From UBA1447 sp964627535 (GTDB lineage: Bacteria; Bacillota; Clostridia; Oscillospirales; Acutalibacteraceae): DNA of 64,000 bases. Numbering within the stretch: the first letter of the stretch is position 1; every line of letters begins with the position of its first letter. Below are positions 43,811 to 53,493 of this stretch, one piece after another. The DNA lies in the NCBI GenBank assembly GCA_964627535.1, contig CAZVJW010000002.1, forward strand, positions 109,085 through 173,084, given 5' to 3'. The translations under genes and the position numbers were made by a program. The notes under the pieces are model-generated. The model was not told where the DNA came from and did no database searches. It saw nothing but the letters and a program-made list of their open reading frames with translations.

Positions 43811-46171
43811 TTAAAAGAACGGCCATGCAATTTTATATACAGCTGCAGCAAGTTTCGTGAGCATCCGCTCCAGCGGATGAATGATCAAGCCGGCAAGTGC
43901 ATAGGCGATTCTAATCTGTTGAGTATTCTGTTCTTCATAAGTATCCGGAACATATGGATTATCGTTACTGTAACCTGCATCCGCCTGAAGTTCTTGGTAG
44001 TGTTGCGGGTTGTCAAGATAATTAAATGTTTCTTTTGCCATGATTTCGTTATACTTAGCCGATAAAACAGAAAAAGTCTGTTGGTTGCCAAGCATATAAA
44101 GCGCTGTCATGTCAACGCTATCGGTGATAACTATTTTGCCATCCGCGAACGCCACATTGTTCACCGGAAACACTCCATCTTTTGTCACCTTAACAATACT
44201 GCGCGCTGAAGACAAATAATCCGGCACATTAAAAGAAAAAGTCTGATTTGCCCTCATGCCTTTATATTGATACATACTGTCTTTTGCCGAGTAATTTAAA
44301 TCCATGACGTAAATCAGCGCATGATCGCTGCCGATGTTGAGATTAACATCGTAATTGTTTGAACGCTGATAATAATATGGGACTTGATGCGGGAGATAGT
44401 CCTCCACAACACTCAGCTCTCGGTTGACATAAAGCGTCTCCATGGCGCCGGGATTATAGAAAAGCAAGTCACCGGTGTTAATGTTAAACCAGTACAAAGA
44501 AGCTGCTCCGTTTGCCATATTTTCATAGGCTTGGATTCTAAGTTCATATGGATTCGGGCTGTAATAATACTGCGAATCTTTTGTAAATCGTTTAACACCG
44601 CTCCAGGTGTTCGCGCCTTGCGTCCACGCTGCGACAGGATTTGGATAATTGAGCTTTGCTAGGGTTCGCATGTAATCGCCCGTTGTTTCCAATGGAGCAC
44701 CCCAGTACAGGCCGTATTTCTCCTTATCGGCGTAATCAAAATACAAATACCACGCATCCGAAAATGGAGCAACAACACGGTATGCATCATAATGATTCAG
44801 GTCGGAAAGACCCGCGTAGCGGTAAAAGAAAGGCTCGTGCGACATTGTGATGTTGGTTGGGTACGGTGCATTGCGGTACATGAGAAGTTTGTTGAAAACG
44901 CGCATAGGCTGGAAATTTTCAGCGTTATCGTTGAGCTGCGGTTCTCCAAAAGGAAGGGCTGCATGAACATCGTCAAGCGCATAAACGGTAACCACGCCGT
45001 TTTGAATTTGCATTTCCGGTCCGAAACGACCGTATTCGTTATTACCAAAAATCTTAATGGGATATTGCTGCCTGAACTCGTTGCTTCTTAAATAATAGTT
45101 ACTGCCTAAAGCACCGATGACAGTATTAAAATGCATGGAGGATATTGCCTTAATGAAGCTTTCCTTTTCAATATCACCCCCTGCCCAGCCAACGCTTATG
45201 TCGAACTCGTTCACCAAGGGTCTTGTTTTTTGGATAATACTGTAGGTTCTGCCGTTATTCGTGATATTAAACTCAACCAAATATTCCCGAAAGGCTAAAG
45301 GATTGGCGAATTTGACAGTCCCGCAGGCAGGCTGGTTTGCTTGAACTGTTCCGACATTGTTAAATAAAGAAATTTTGCCGCTTGCCTCATTCCAATAATG
45401 TAAACTATACTCGTCTGTCCCATCATAAAACTTTACATAGTTAACTTTAGCATTATCAGAAGATTTGTTGTCAATATAGTATATCACTTCATCTGGATAG
45501 TATCTTTGTTTGATTGTAGAACGCCACATCAATCGGGAAACAGTTACATATTGATAATCACCATAAAGCTTAGCTGTTGCGTTTTCTCCGTTTGCCAATA
45601 TTGTAAAATCAATACCTGAATATAATAATTTGGCATCACAAATATTGATGCTGTAACAATCAACTGCTCCGGCTGGAATAAATGTTGAAAGTGGAATAAA
45701 ATTGTCAAATTCAGTGTTCCTATTTGCATCACTTAAGCGTTCTTTATCATACTTTCTATTTGCTCTTGTGTCCGGTGTGTTAGCCCATGAAACTGTATTT
45801 TCTGCTAAATCAATCAGTTCGCTTGCTGTTTTACCGTTAAATGTTATTTGAGGGCTGATTGGCTGGTCGCTTTTATTTTTTATATAGATATGAATAAGCG
45901 AGCCTAGGTCCGTCTTTTTTGAATAGCTGTCTTTGGGTTCAAAAGCAACATTACCCGACTTTACCAGCGGCATTACGGTAACACCGATAATTTCAAGACT
46001 ATCGGCAAGTTCGCCGACAAGCGCAGTGCTGAAGCGCGTTTGCGCCTCAGGTCGATTGAGCGTTTCCCTGCTGCCGAAATTAAACCAACCGGCTTGCGTA
46101 GATTGGGTAAAGAACATTGAGCATACAACTGTTAAACATATAATTTTGATTAATCTCTTTCCTTTAATCAT
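43811..46171 (-). CDS. Large exported protein of unknown function
   Basis: I do not recognise this 786-aa protein. It has a clear signal peptide (LIKIICLTVVCSMFF, cleavage after TQA) from the ATG at 46171, which has AAGG 7 bases upstream. An N-terminal part of about 300 residues is rich in strands; the middle (from about 320) contains VGWAGGDIEKESFIKA and aromatic-rich stretches (YLYFDYADKEKYGLYWGAP) suggestive of a glycosidase-like barrel. The C-terminal 35 residues are hydrophobic and aromatic (AVYKIAWPFF), possibly a membrane-associating helix. Position implies a role on the external glycan or at the cell surface. Confidence 0.75.
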   Translation of the reverse strand: MIKGKRLIKIICLTVVCSMFFTQSTQAGWFNFGSRETLNRPEAQTRFSTALVGELADSLEIIGVTVMPLVKSGNVAFEPKDSYSKKTDLGSLIHIYIKNKSDQPISPQITFNGKTASELIDLAENTVSWANTPDTRANRKYDKERLSDANRNTEFDNFIPLSTFIPAGAVDCYSINICDAKLLYSGIDFTILANGENATAKLYGDYQYVTVSRLMWRSTIKQRYYPDEVIYYIDNKSSDNAKVNYVKFYDGTDEYSLHYWNEASGKISLFNNVGTVQANQPACGTVKFANPLAFREYLVEFNITNNGRTYSIIQKTRPLVNEFDISVGWAGGDIEKESFIKAISSMHFNTVIGALGSNYYLRSNEFRQQYPIKIFGNNEYGRFGPEMQIQNGVVTVYALDDVHAALPFGEPQLNDNAENFQPMRVFNKLLMYRNAPYPTNITMSHEPFFYRYAGLSDLNHYDAYRVVAPFSDAWYLYFDYADKEKYGLYWGAPLETTGDYMRTLAKLNYPNPVAAWTQGANTWSGVKRFTKDSQYYYSPNPYELRIQAYENMANGAASLYWFNINTGDLLFYNPGAMETLYVNRELSVVEDYLPHQVPYYYQRSNNYDVNLNIGSDHALIYVMDLNYSAKDSMYQYKGMRANQTFSFNVPDYLSSARSIVKVTKDGVFPVNNVAFADGKIVITDSVDMTALYMLGNQQTFSVLSAKYNEIMAKETFNYLDNPQHYQELQADAGYSNDNPYVPDTYEEQNTQQIRIAYALAGLIIHPLERMLTKLAAAVYKIAWPFF

Positions 46172-46224
46172 CAAACTGCCTTCTTTCTGAGTATTAATTA
46201 ATTCATTCATATAAAATATCTTGC

Positions 46225-47439
46225 TTATTTTAATTTGCATTTGTATGTTAAATATGCTTCTTTTACCGCGTAATAGGACGGTTTCGGATTTCCGTTTAAA
46301 TCAAAAAGCCCCCAGCTCGTTTCAATCGGGCAGTTATGCCCGCCGCAGGTATAACAGCTATTCGAATCATGGGAGCAGTAGATAAACGCACCGACAATGC
46401 ACTTTTCTTTAAAGATTTTTGGGAGCAAATCCCTGTAAAACTTGGCCTGTCCTTCCGGTGTGTGCGGGTAACCCAAAAGATAGTTCGAGCCGACTGTTTC
46501 GTAAAAATGGTCCGAATATCCTCCGATAAACACTTCTTCGGCAACCCGTTTGTCGGCCCCCATCACATTTTTTACCGTTGCGTAAAGTACAGGGTTTATC
46601 TTGGGTAAAAAGTTTTGATAGTCGGCAATCGCAGCAACCTCGCTGTCGTACCCGTAGATTTCTTTTAAAAACTTTGTTTTCTCTGTCTTGGATTTGCTGT
46701 CTCCTTTACCCATAAAGCCGAACTCTGCAAGGATGACCGGCTTTTTGACTTCCAAGGCAAGTTTTCTGCATTCCAGGATGAACAGTTCAATGGTGCCGCT
46801 GCCGAAAGAGCCAATATACAGGTCAAGACCGATGTAGTCAATATTATCGTTATAAGCACCCATTAAATCAATCAGTTCGTAATTGATACCGGCCATATTG
46901 TAGCCTATTAAGGCGTCCGAGTCGCCGGCTTTAACGCCGTCAATTCCGTCTTTTATAAATGCTGCGGCTTCGCTTAAGGTCAGCGGAGCGGTAAAGGCCG
47001 GCTGCCCCATTTCGTTGGTTATTTGATAAACCTCGGCAATGCCTTTCATTTCCTCGGCGATTTTTGTATTCGTTCTCTTGACGATTTCTCTGCCTTCCGG
47101 TGTTCTCGGGTCAATACCGTAGCTTAAAAAGGTATAAGGATAAGGGGTGATGACCACTGTTTTGATGCCTTTTTCTTTGCTTGTGACCGCCTCATTCCGG
47201 TAGGCAATAAAGCTCTCGCTCAACGTGTCAAAGGTTGCCAATGAGTCGAACGGCATCGGTATGTCCCGGCGCACATAATTAAACCCGAGATCTATCCATT
47301 TGTCTGTATCATTAATTGAAGGGCAGATCCCAGCCAGGAAACCCGTCTTTTTATAGAACTCTTTTTCATATCCCAGCGAATTGATTAAAAAGCCGAAGAT
47401 AACAAGAACATATGTAAGATAGCGTAAAATCATTTTCAT
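46225..47439 (-). CDS. Exported TIM-barrel glycosidase-like protein (clan GH-A type)
   Basis: The 404-aa protein has an N-terminal hydrophobic export segment (about 4-22) and then a barrel-like domain. Two Glu are placed as in clan A glycosidases: ITNEMGQPAF near residue 140 (acid/base) and VILAEFGFMGKG near 245 (nucleophile). Between them is YIGLDLYIGSFGSG, typical of the barrel. A Cys pair near the end (CYTCGGHNCPIETSWGLFD) may form a disulfide or bind metal. I cannot assign a GH family; the substrate is presumably the glycan handled by the cluster. Confidence 0.75.
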   Translation of the reverse strand: MKMILRYLTYVLVIFGFLINSLGYEKEFYKKTGFLAGICPSINDTDKWIDLGFNYVRRDIPMPFDSLATFDTLSESFIAYRNEAVTSKEKGIKTVVITPYPYTFLSYGIDPRTPEGREIVKRTNTKIAEEMKGIAEVYQITNEMGQPAFTAPLTLSEAAAFIKDGIDGVKAGDSDALIGYNMAGINYELIDLMGAYNDNIDYIGLDLYIGSFGSGTIELFILECRKLALEVKKPVILAEFGFMGKGDSKSKTEKTKFLKEIYGYDSEVAAIADYQNFLPKINPVLYATVKNVMGADKRVAEEVFIGGYSDHFYETVGSNYLLGYPHTPEGQAKFYRDLLPKIFKEKCIVGAFIYCSHDSNSCYTCGGHNCPIETSWGLFDLNGNPKPSYYAVKEAYLTYKCKLK

Positions 47440-47460
47440 CGTTTTCCCATTTTCTTTCGA

Positions 47461-49023
47461 TTAATCTTCCTTTTTGTGTTCAATGTCTTCTTCCACTTTT
47501 TTTACAAAGTCTTTCACGGAAATCTCCTGGTCAAATACATAACCTTTGGATACCAGGTCATCATGCCTGATCTTTCTGCTTTTTTCCAGTTCGTTAACAA
47601 TCATTTGTTTCTTTTCCCCGGTGAAGTTGTAGAAAAGATAAGGCAGTACTTGAAGAAGGGCGCCGATTGCCGGGAACAATGCGAACAGCATGAAAAGCCT
47701 GTTTGTATCCGGTGTCATTTTTAAGAACTCTTCAATGGTTCTTTCCACGCCCTCTACTCCGCCGAGTCCAACCCACGTTAAAGCGTATCCGCCCAAGAAA
47801 ACCACAACGGCATCCTTCAGTTTAACGGCAAATCCCATCAAAGAACCCAAAAGGCCTTCCGAACGCTCCCCTGTTTTGTATTCAACATAATCAAGCGCAT
47901 CAGACGAAAGTGTTCTTCTGACTATCATCATCATATTGTCCGGTATGCCTGTTATGGTTAAAATAAAAATCATGTATATCAGTTTGGGTGTGCTGTCATA
48001 ACCCAGCAAATAGATAGTAAAATAGGCGAATGCTTTTGCAAGACCCGCAATAACAACTAAACCTTTAAGCCCGAAATACTTAACGATTTTAGGCGTAAAC
48101 GCCATAGCGATGAAGGTTGGCGCTCCTCGAATAATGGACATAAAGTTTTGGAGCCCGACCCCCTCTGCTTCATTGCTGAACAGTTTTAGTATACGCCAGC
48201 CGATCCCCTTTTTAAAAGCAAACAAAAAGAAGTACCAGGATGTGAAGCCGGAAACAGAGTTGATGACACCCATGAGTTCGGACGCAACCAAAACCAGCAT
48301 CGGCCGGCTGTTTTTCAGAACACCCCAAATTTCCTTGGCCGTCTGCTTATTTGGCGCCGGCGGAACCCGTTCTTTTATGGTAAAAAACGATGTTGAAAAA
48401 AGCGCCGCGCCAAGGGTTGATAAAATAATCGCGCCGACAAAAAACACAGGGCCCATGTACTTAATGCCAATAATTGAAACTGCAAAGGAAATCACGCCGG
48501 GCAGCGCCATCGCAATTTCGCTGCCGTAACGGGAAACGGTAACAAGTTTTGTACGCTGAACCGTATTTGAGGTCATGACGGAGGACAACGCTCCGAACGG
48601 CACGTCCGAAATGGTGTAAGCCATTTCCCACAATATATAAACAACAGCTACGAAGACAAATTTTCCGCTCTGCCCGATAGGAATGTTAAAGAACGACAGC
48701 ATCGTTAAGATAGCAATCGGGAACGCGGTAATGAGCATATATGGCCTTAGTTTACCCCATTTGGTGTCCGTCCTGTCAATCAGGATACCCATGATGGGGT
48801 CGTTAATAGCATCCCAAAGGCCGGAAAAAAGACCTAATTTGCCAAACTTAATCGGGTCAATCCCGAAAACGGCGATAACAATCGTTTTTACCTGACCGCG
48901 CAATCCCCAAAATATATCCTGACCGGCGGCGCTCGCCGAAAACCCGGCAATTTCCCGGTATGAAAGATTGTCTTCAAGAGACGGTCTGTTCCAGTTTTCT
49001 TTGAACCTTGCTATTTTACCCAT
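47461..49023 (-). CDS. GPH-family (MelB-like) sugar:cation symporter, copy 1
   Basis: The 520-aa protein has about 12 membrane helices and the family's early motif GLWDAINDPIMGILIDRTDTKWGKLRPY compressed around residues 68-95, the place of the cation-site Asp residues of MelB. The C-terminal charged tail of about 60 residues ends in a Lys/Glu-rich stretch. AGGAGG lies 6 bases before the ATG at 49023. Flanked by exported glycosidase-like and GH84 genes, it likely imports a glycoside or small oligosaccharide. Confidence 0.88.
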   Translation of the reverse strand: MGKIARFKENWNRPSLEDNLSYREIAGFSASAAGQDIFWGLRGQVKTIVIAVFGIDPIKFGKLGLFSGLWDAINDPIMGILIDRTDTKWGKLRPYMLITAFPIAILTMLSFFNIPIGQSGKFVFVAVVYILWEMAYTISDVPFGALSSVMTSNTVQRTKLVTVSRYGSEIAMALPGVISFAVSIIGIKYMGPVFFVGAIILSTLGAALFSTSFFTIKERVPPAPNKQTAKEIWGVLKNSRPMLVLVASELMGVINSVSGFTSWYFFLFAFKKGIGWRILKLFSNEAEGVGLQNFMSIIRGAPTFIAMAFTPKIVKYFGLKGLVVIAGLAKAFAYFTIYLLGYDSTPKLIYMIFILTITGIPDNMMMIVRRTLSSDALDYVEYKTGERSEGLLGSLMGFAVKLKDAVVVFLGGYALTWVGLGGVEGVERTIEEFLKMTPDTNRLFMLFALFPAIGALLQVLPYLFYNFTGEKKQMIVNELEKSRKIRHDDLVSKGYVFDQEISVKDFVKKVEEDIEHKKED

Positions 49024-49043
49024 GAACATCCTCCTAGTGTTTT

Positions 49044-50717
49044 TTAAAGCTCCAATTTCAGCATGGAATCAAACAAGTCTTTCAAGTGAAAGGTTGTTAA
49101 AATCGTCGGGTCGGCGTTGTATCGGCGAATCAGCTCATAAACTTCGTCGCGGGCTTCATCATCATAGGAGGTTAACAGCTCGAGAATTTGATTGATTATG
49201 TCGCAGAAAATCGAGAATTTTTCCGCCCAGCGGGATAAGTCGGTGTAAATAGGCAACTCATTGCTCTTGAGCAAATCGCGGCAGGCATTCATGCTGTCAA
49301 CATATTCATTAACGGTTGAGAATGCTGCGGGAATAGCCCCCGCTTCAAATAATCTTTCCGCAGCGCCAAACAAGCCCTGCAATTTCTTTGAATTTCCGTC
49401 TTTTAAACAGGATGTGCGCAAGTGGTCCGCAAAACATTCAAATGCTTGGGCATTTTCTTTGCCGACAACTTGCATAATTGCGCTGCTGTATGATTCTTCC
49501 GGATTATACTTAACACTGTTCCAAAGGTAATCGGCAACGGTGATAAGCGGAATTTTCGAGCATTCGCAGGATTCCATTGCGTTGGAAATAATTCCTTCCG
49601 AATAGTGGTATAAATCCGGATCTCTGCCGATAATCGGGCCAAGGTGCATTTCGTTGAACATGTCACCATCATTGACGGGATAATTGTCCCAATAAAGCGG
49701 GCGGTGGTTTGTGGATGAAATAAAAGTGAACGCTTCCGGAACGGTCAGTTCGCGGGAACAGACATCGCGGCCTGTCCAGAAGATAGAAATCTCGGCCGGA
49801 AGACCCTGACCGAATTTCGAAATGAAATACTCATTCCCTTTGCCAAAGTACTGCATCGGGCATACTGTAAGATAATTGGCGCTGTCAAGGTTTTTAAGCG
49901 CTTGATAGTAACGCCCGCATAGGTCGACATGCGCGTTTACAACCTCGCCGTACATTTCGATATCTTCCGCGAATTTGAGTTCTTCCGGGATGTCATCCAG
50001 CAATAGTCCGAAACGGCGGATACCGAGCGCGTACAGTTGTTTTGTTTTGTTCATCAGCGCCTCAAACTCGTTTTCATCCGAGTATTTGATGGATAAGCCT
50101 GGCGCGATGCAGTAATAAAAATCCATCTGCGCTTCCTGCGATAACCGGAAAAGTTTTTCAAGGCCGGCGATCTCGCTGTCCGGGTAAAGGTCGCGCCATA
50201 GTTCCCTGTGGTAATCGTCATCCTTCGGTCCGTAATAAACGGTATTCATCTTGTTTTTTGCCATGAGCTTAAGAATACCGCAGCGCTGGTCAAAGCTCCA
50301 GGGTTTGCCGTAAAACCCTTCGATATAGCCGCGTGTTTTAAACAGTGGATAATCGATTATTTCACCCGAAAAAAATTCGTTTGCTTCAATCATTTGAGCA
50401 ATTGAGCAGAGCCCGTAAAAAATGCCTCGCTGTCCTGCTGATGATAGTTGAATATCCGCTCCGCTTCCGGTGCTGACAATATTCAACGCATACTTTTCGT
50501 TCGTGATTGACTGCGTTTCTTCAATATAAGTTGTGTTTCTCGTATTATCAAGTTTCACTTGAATAACAATATTACCATTTTCGGCAAGATTGCCGATACC
50601 TGCATACCCGGCAAGTGAGGAAATATTAGGGATATCGCCTTTAACAGTTACAATTAGCGGAGCGGGAACGGTGAATAAAGCGATTGAATCGATTTTTTGC
50701 GGTTTGGGATAAATCAT
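49044..50717 (-). CDS. GH84 beta-N-acetylglucosaminidase (second copy)
   Basis: A 557-aa paralogue of the GH84 protein at the end of the run, with the same two-domain layout. The barrel starts TRGYIEGFYGKPW, and the catalytic Asp pair is at 241-242 in GLLLDDIPEEL. The STNHRPLYWDNYPVND segment is conserved in both. No signal peptide, so cytosolic. AGAGGT precedes the ATG. Two cytosolic GH84 enzymes in one operon suggest two related beta-GlcNAc substrates or linkage contexts. Confidence 0.92.
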   Translation of the reverse strand: MIYPKPQKIDSIALFTVPAPLIVTVKGDIPNISSLAGYAGIGNLAENGNIVIQVKLDNTRNTTYIEETQSITNEKYALNIVSTGSGADIQLSSAGQRGIFYGLCSIAQMIEANEFFSGEIIDYPLFKTRGYIEGFYGKPWSFDQRCGILKLMAKNKMNTVYYGPKDDDYHRELWRDLYPDSEIAGLEKLFRLSQEAQMDFYYCIAPGLSIKYSDENEFEALMNKTKQLYALGIRRFGLLLDDIPEELKFAEDIEMYGEVVNAHVDLCGRYYQALKNLDSANYLTVCPMQYFGKGNEYFISKFGQGLPAEISIFWTGRDVCSRELTVPEAFTFISSTNHRPLYWDNYPVNDGDMFNEMHLGPIIGRDPDLYHYSEGIISNAMESCECSKIPLITVADYLWNSVKYNPEESYSSAIMQVVGKENAQAFECFADHLRTSCLKDGNSKKLQGLFGAAERLFEAGAIPAAFSTVNEYVDSMNACRDLLKSNELPIYTDLSRWAEKFSIFCDIINQILELLTSYDDEARDEVYELIRRYNADPTILTTFHLKDLFDSMLKLEL

Positions 50718-50793
50718 GTTGTACCTCTTTCTGACATTGATATGTTAATTGAAAATTCAGTCTGTTTATAACTACTCGACATTGTTCTTATTC

Positions 50794-52371
50794 CTATTTG
50801 TTGTCAGCCGGTTCTTCCTTCTCTGTGTTTTCGGCTGTTTCGGGTGTTTCTTCGATTTCGTGTGTTTGTGTTAATTCACCTGATTCTGATTCACCCGCCT
50901 GTTCAGCGTTATCTTCAGCATCCGGGTTTTCGCGCTTGGCAGCCTGCATTGCACGCCGTTCTCTGAGTTCAGCCTGTATTTGTGTTTTCTTTTCACCGGT
51001 GAAATTTATAAATGAGTATGTGATAAACTGCCATAATGCCGCGGCAACCGGACCAAGCATCATAAACGGCCAGGCGCGTCTTTTAAAGGTTTCGGTGATG
51101 ATAACCTTTCCGTTCTCAGGTTTTGGATTAAAATCAAGCAGACTCAGGGAAACACCGTCCGACAGCGCACCAAGGCCGCCGACCAGCTTAAGCAATACTC
51201 CCCTGACGGCGAAGGTGGATGCCTCGTTTCTGCTGCCGGTTTTGTATTCAATTTCATCAATCGAATCAAGGATTATTGTTGTAAATGCAGGACCGTGCCA
51301 GGACCTGCAGAAGGTTGACAAGGCGAGAACAATCATTGAGAAAAAGAATCGCTGACCTTTATATCCGATAAAATAGGCCAGGGTGTTCGAGACGATTGTG
51401 GAAATCTGCAATAACTGTATCGTTGTTTTTTGGCCGTATTTCGTAATGACTTTGTTTGTAAAGGGCAGCCCGAGCGCTGCAGGAATGCTGGTCAGGATAC
51501 CAAAAATCGCCAACGCGTTCAGTCCATCAATACTCTTGCCGAACCAGTTAAACCCGACATCCATATACTGGAAAAAATAGTATTCATTCATCTTAACCGA
51601 CAAGTTGCTGACAAGCGAGCCGACTACAGATAGCATCAACGTACGGTTCTGCAAAACAAGGGTTAATTCTCGCATGAACGATATCTGCGGCTCGTCGCTG
51701 ACAACCTTCTCTTTAACGAATCCGCCGAGACCGATAAACGGGTGAATGAAAATACCGATAAAAACCGTAAGTGTTTTAACAAGACTTTCAAAGGTATACT
51801 TGATTCCTGTCTTGTTTTTAATTCTTTCCATGTTTTTTTCGTCCGCAAGCAGAAAAATACCCTGCGGAATCAATCCGGCCACCTCGGTAAAAATCTGGTT
51901 CCAAAACACTATTTTTGAGCGGTCACTTGACAGCGGTGAAACACGCGCGAGAATGGCATTGTTGCTTGCTCCGAATAGCGTTCCGACAATATCACCGATA
52001 ATAGCTAGCACTAAAACATAAGCCAGTTTCGAGAACTCGCTGAAACCCACCGGGATTAGCATGGATACTAAGGAAAATGCTGCCACGGGGATAGCCATAT
52101 AGCGCACCATAGGTGTATACTTACCGCCTTTGCCCGGTTTGCGATGGTCCAGCCAAGCGCCGAGAATCGGGTCATTTACAGCGTCCCAAACATTGCTGAT
52201 TGTTCCGACGATGCCTAACTTCCAAGGTGTTATGCCGATCCGGTAACGGTACAAGGTCATGAATTTGCCGTAAAAACCGCCGGCAATTGTTCCGGCAGAA
52301 CTGGCTCCGATATAAAACCGCATATCGCTGCGAGTCAGCAAAGTTTCTGCTTTTTCCTTTTTTCTAAACAA
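50794..52371 (-). CDS. GPH-family sugar:cation symporter, copy 2
   Basis: The protein (525 aa from TTG at 52371) has about 12 membrane helices, the NVWDAVNDPILGAWLDHRKPG family motif and a long acidic C-terminal tail of about 60 residues rich in Glu, presumably cytosolic. The AGGAGG (52393-52388) lies too far from the TTG (16 bases) but is exactly 7 bases from an in-frame ATT at 52380, so initiation at ATT is possible. It is only distantly similar to copy 1 and probably has a different substrate. Confidence 0.86.
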   Translation of the reverse strand: MFRKKEKAETLLTRSDMRFYIGASSAGTIAGGFYGKFMTLYRYRIGITPWKLGIVGTISNVWDAVNDPILGAWLDHRKPGKGGKYTPMVRYMAIPVAAFSLVSMLIPVGFSEFSKLAYVLVLAIIGDIVGTLFGASNNAILARVSPLSSDRSKIVFWNQIFTEVAGLIPQGIFLLADEKNMERIKNKTGIKYTFESLVKTLTVFIGIFIHPFIGLGGFVKEKVVSDEPQISFMRELTLVLQNRTLMLSVVGSLVSNLSVKMNEYYFFQYMDVGFNWFGKSIDGLNALAIFGILTSIPAALGLPFTNKVITKYGQKTTIQLLQISTIVSNTLAYFIGYKGQRFFFSMIVLALSTFCRSWHGPAFTTIILDSIDEIEYKTGSRNEASTFAVRGVLLKLVGGLGALSDGVSLSLLDFNPKPENGKVIITETFKRRAWPFMMLGPVAAALWQFITYSFINFTGEKKTQIQAELRERRAMQAAKRENPDAEDNAEQAGESESGELTQTHEIEETPETAENTEKEEPADNK

Positions 52372-52423
52372 AGGTTTAATATTTATTCCTCCTCAATAAT
52401 TCTACGAGCGTGCGCTGTCTTAC

Positions 52424-53422
52424 TTAAAGCTTAAGATACCATTTTTTCTTGTCGAAGAAATAAAGAAGGACTGTCATCACAAGAACATAAAGCAAAATCG
52501 ATAAAAACTTGATAAGTGCGGTATCGCCAAACGCCAACCCCATGCCACCGGCCGAACTGAGTACATACATCAGCATAGAGTTTCTGCCCCACCATAAAAA
52601 CGGTTTGCAGGGTATTTGTTTTTTATCAAACAACCATTCAGCAATTACATACAGCCAAATGCAAAGCGCCAAAGAAACCAGCGAATAGCTCGGTGTCATT
52701 GTTGACGGTCCGATAGGCATATATTTCGGGAAGAAAAGAGTTATAGCAGCCAGAACCGTAATACCTGCCGAAACAATATAAAACTCCTTTTTACTTTTAC
52801 GCATGCATTCAATAACACCTATTGCCATAATCAGGTAACCACCCTTGGCAATTGCGCCAATCATATTATCATCCGCCGTAAAAATAACAGCCAGCGCCTT
52901 CGGTACGAGTTTTTCGCCCCAGAAGTCAACTGCTGTCATTTCGCCGCGCCAAAAAACCAGATAAAATGCTATTACAATCGCAAGTCCGCCGCCGATTTTG
53001 ATGAAACGATTTGCCTTTACGAAGGGAAGCGATATCAAACCGGCAAGACCGATGCCCTGCAGAGTCCCCCAGGCGAGTGCGGTACCGAACTGAACATCAC
53101 CACCGACATTCCAGCTGATTACGAAACCGAGTCCAATAAGCGCAAGATATCTGGTTATACTTGACCAAACGGCTTCTTTTGTCCCGAATTTTGCTTCCTT
53201 GCTCCGGAATGAAAGCCCGAAGGACAGCGCAATGGCAAAATAGAACATCGGCTCAATCAAGTCCACCACCGTAAATCCGGGGATGGTGCGCGCATGTGTG
53301 AAATACGGATAAAAGCTGCCGCCTTCATGGTTGGCAAAAATCATCATAACCATCGTGATGCCGCGGAATGCGTCAATCGCGGTAATTCTTTTACCTAACG
53401 TCTGTGTTGTTAAGTCTGCCAT
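52424..53422 (-). CDS. HGSNAT/DUF5009-type membrane acyltransferase
   Basis: The 332-aa membrane protein has about 9-10 helices and the family motif AIDAFRGITMVMMIFANHEGG near residue 15, whose His corresponds to the acetyl-accepting His of heparan-alpha-glucosaminide N-acetyltransferase. Human HGSNAT passes acetyl from cytosolic acetyl-CoA to a terminal glucosamine across the membrane so that the residue can be cleaved. Here it lies between a symporter and an exported ceramidase-like gene, in a cluster with two GlcNAc-ases. The substrate is inference. Confidence 0.8.
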   Translation of the reverse strand: MADLTTQTLGKRITAIDAFRGITMVMMIFANHEGGSFYPYFTHARTIPGFTVVDLIEPMFYFAIALSFGLSFRSKEAKFGTKEAVWSSITRYLALIGLGFVISWNVGGDVQFGTALAWGTLQGIGLAGLISLPFVKANRFIKIGGGLAIVIAFYLVFWRGEMTAVDFWGEKLVPKALAVIFTADDNMIGAIAKGGYLIMAIGVIECMRKSKKEFYIVSAGITVLAAITLFFPKYMPIGPSTMTPSYSLVSLALCIWLYVIAEWLFDKKQIPCKPFLWWGRNSMLMYVLSSAGGMGLAFGDTALIKFLSILLYVLVMTVLLYFFDKKKWYLKL

Positions 53423-53493
53423 GTTTACACCTCAAACTTTAAATATTCTTTTAATTTTAAATTCGTATATTCCTGGTCGTGTGGTAAGGTTTT

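Noticed and set aside
50798..51355. A 185-codon plus-strand ORF antisense to the second GPH symporter
   Set aside because: It is the Ser/Ala-rich mirror of the symporter's acidic tail and last helices, has no ribosome binding site and no recognisable domain.
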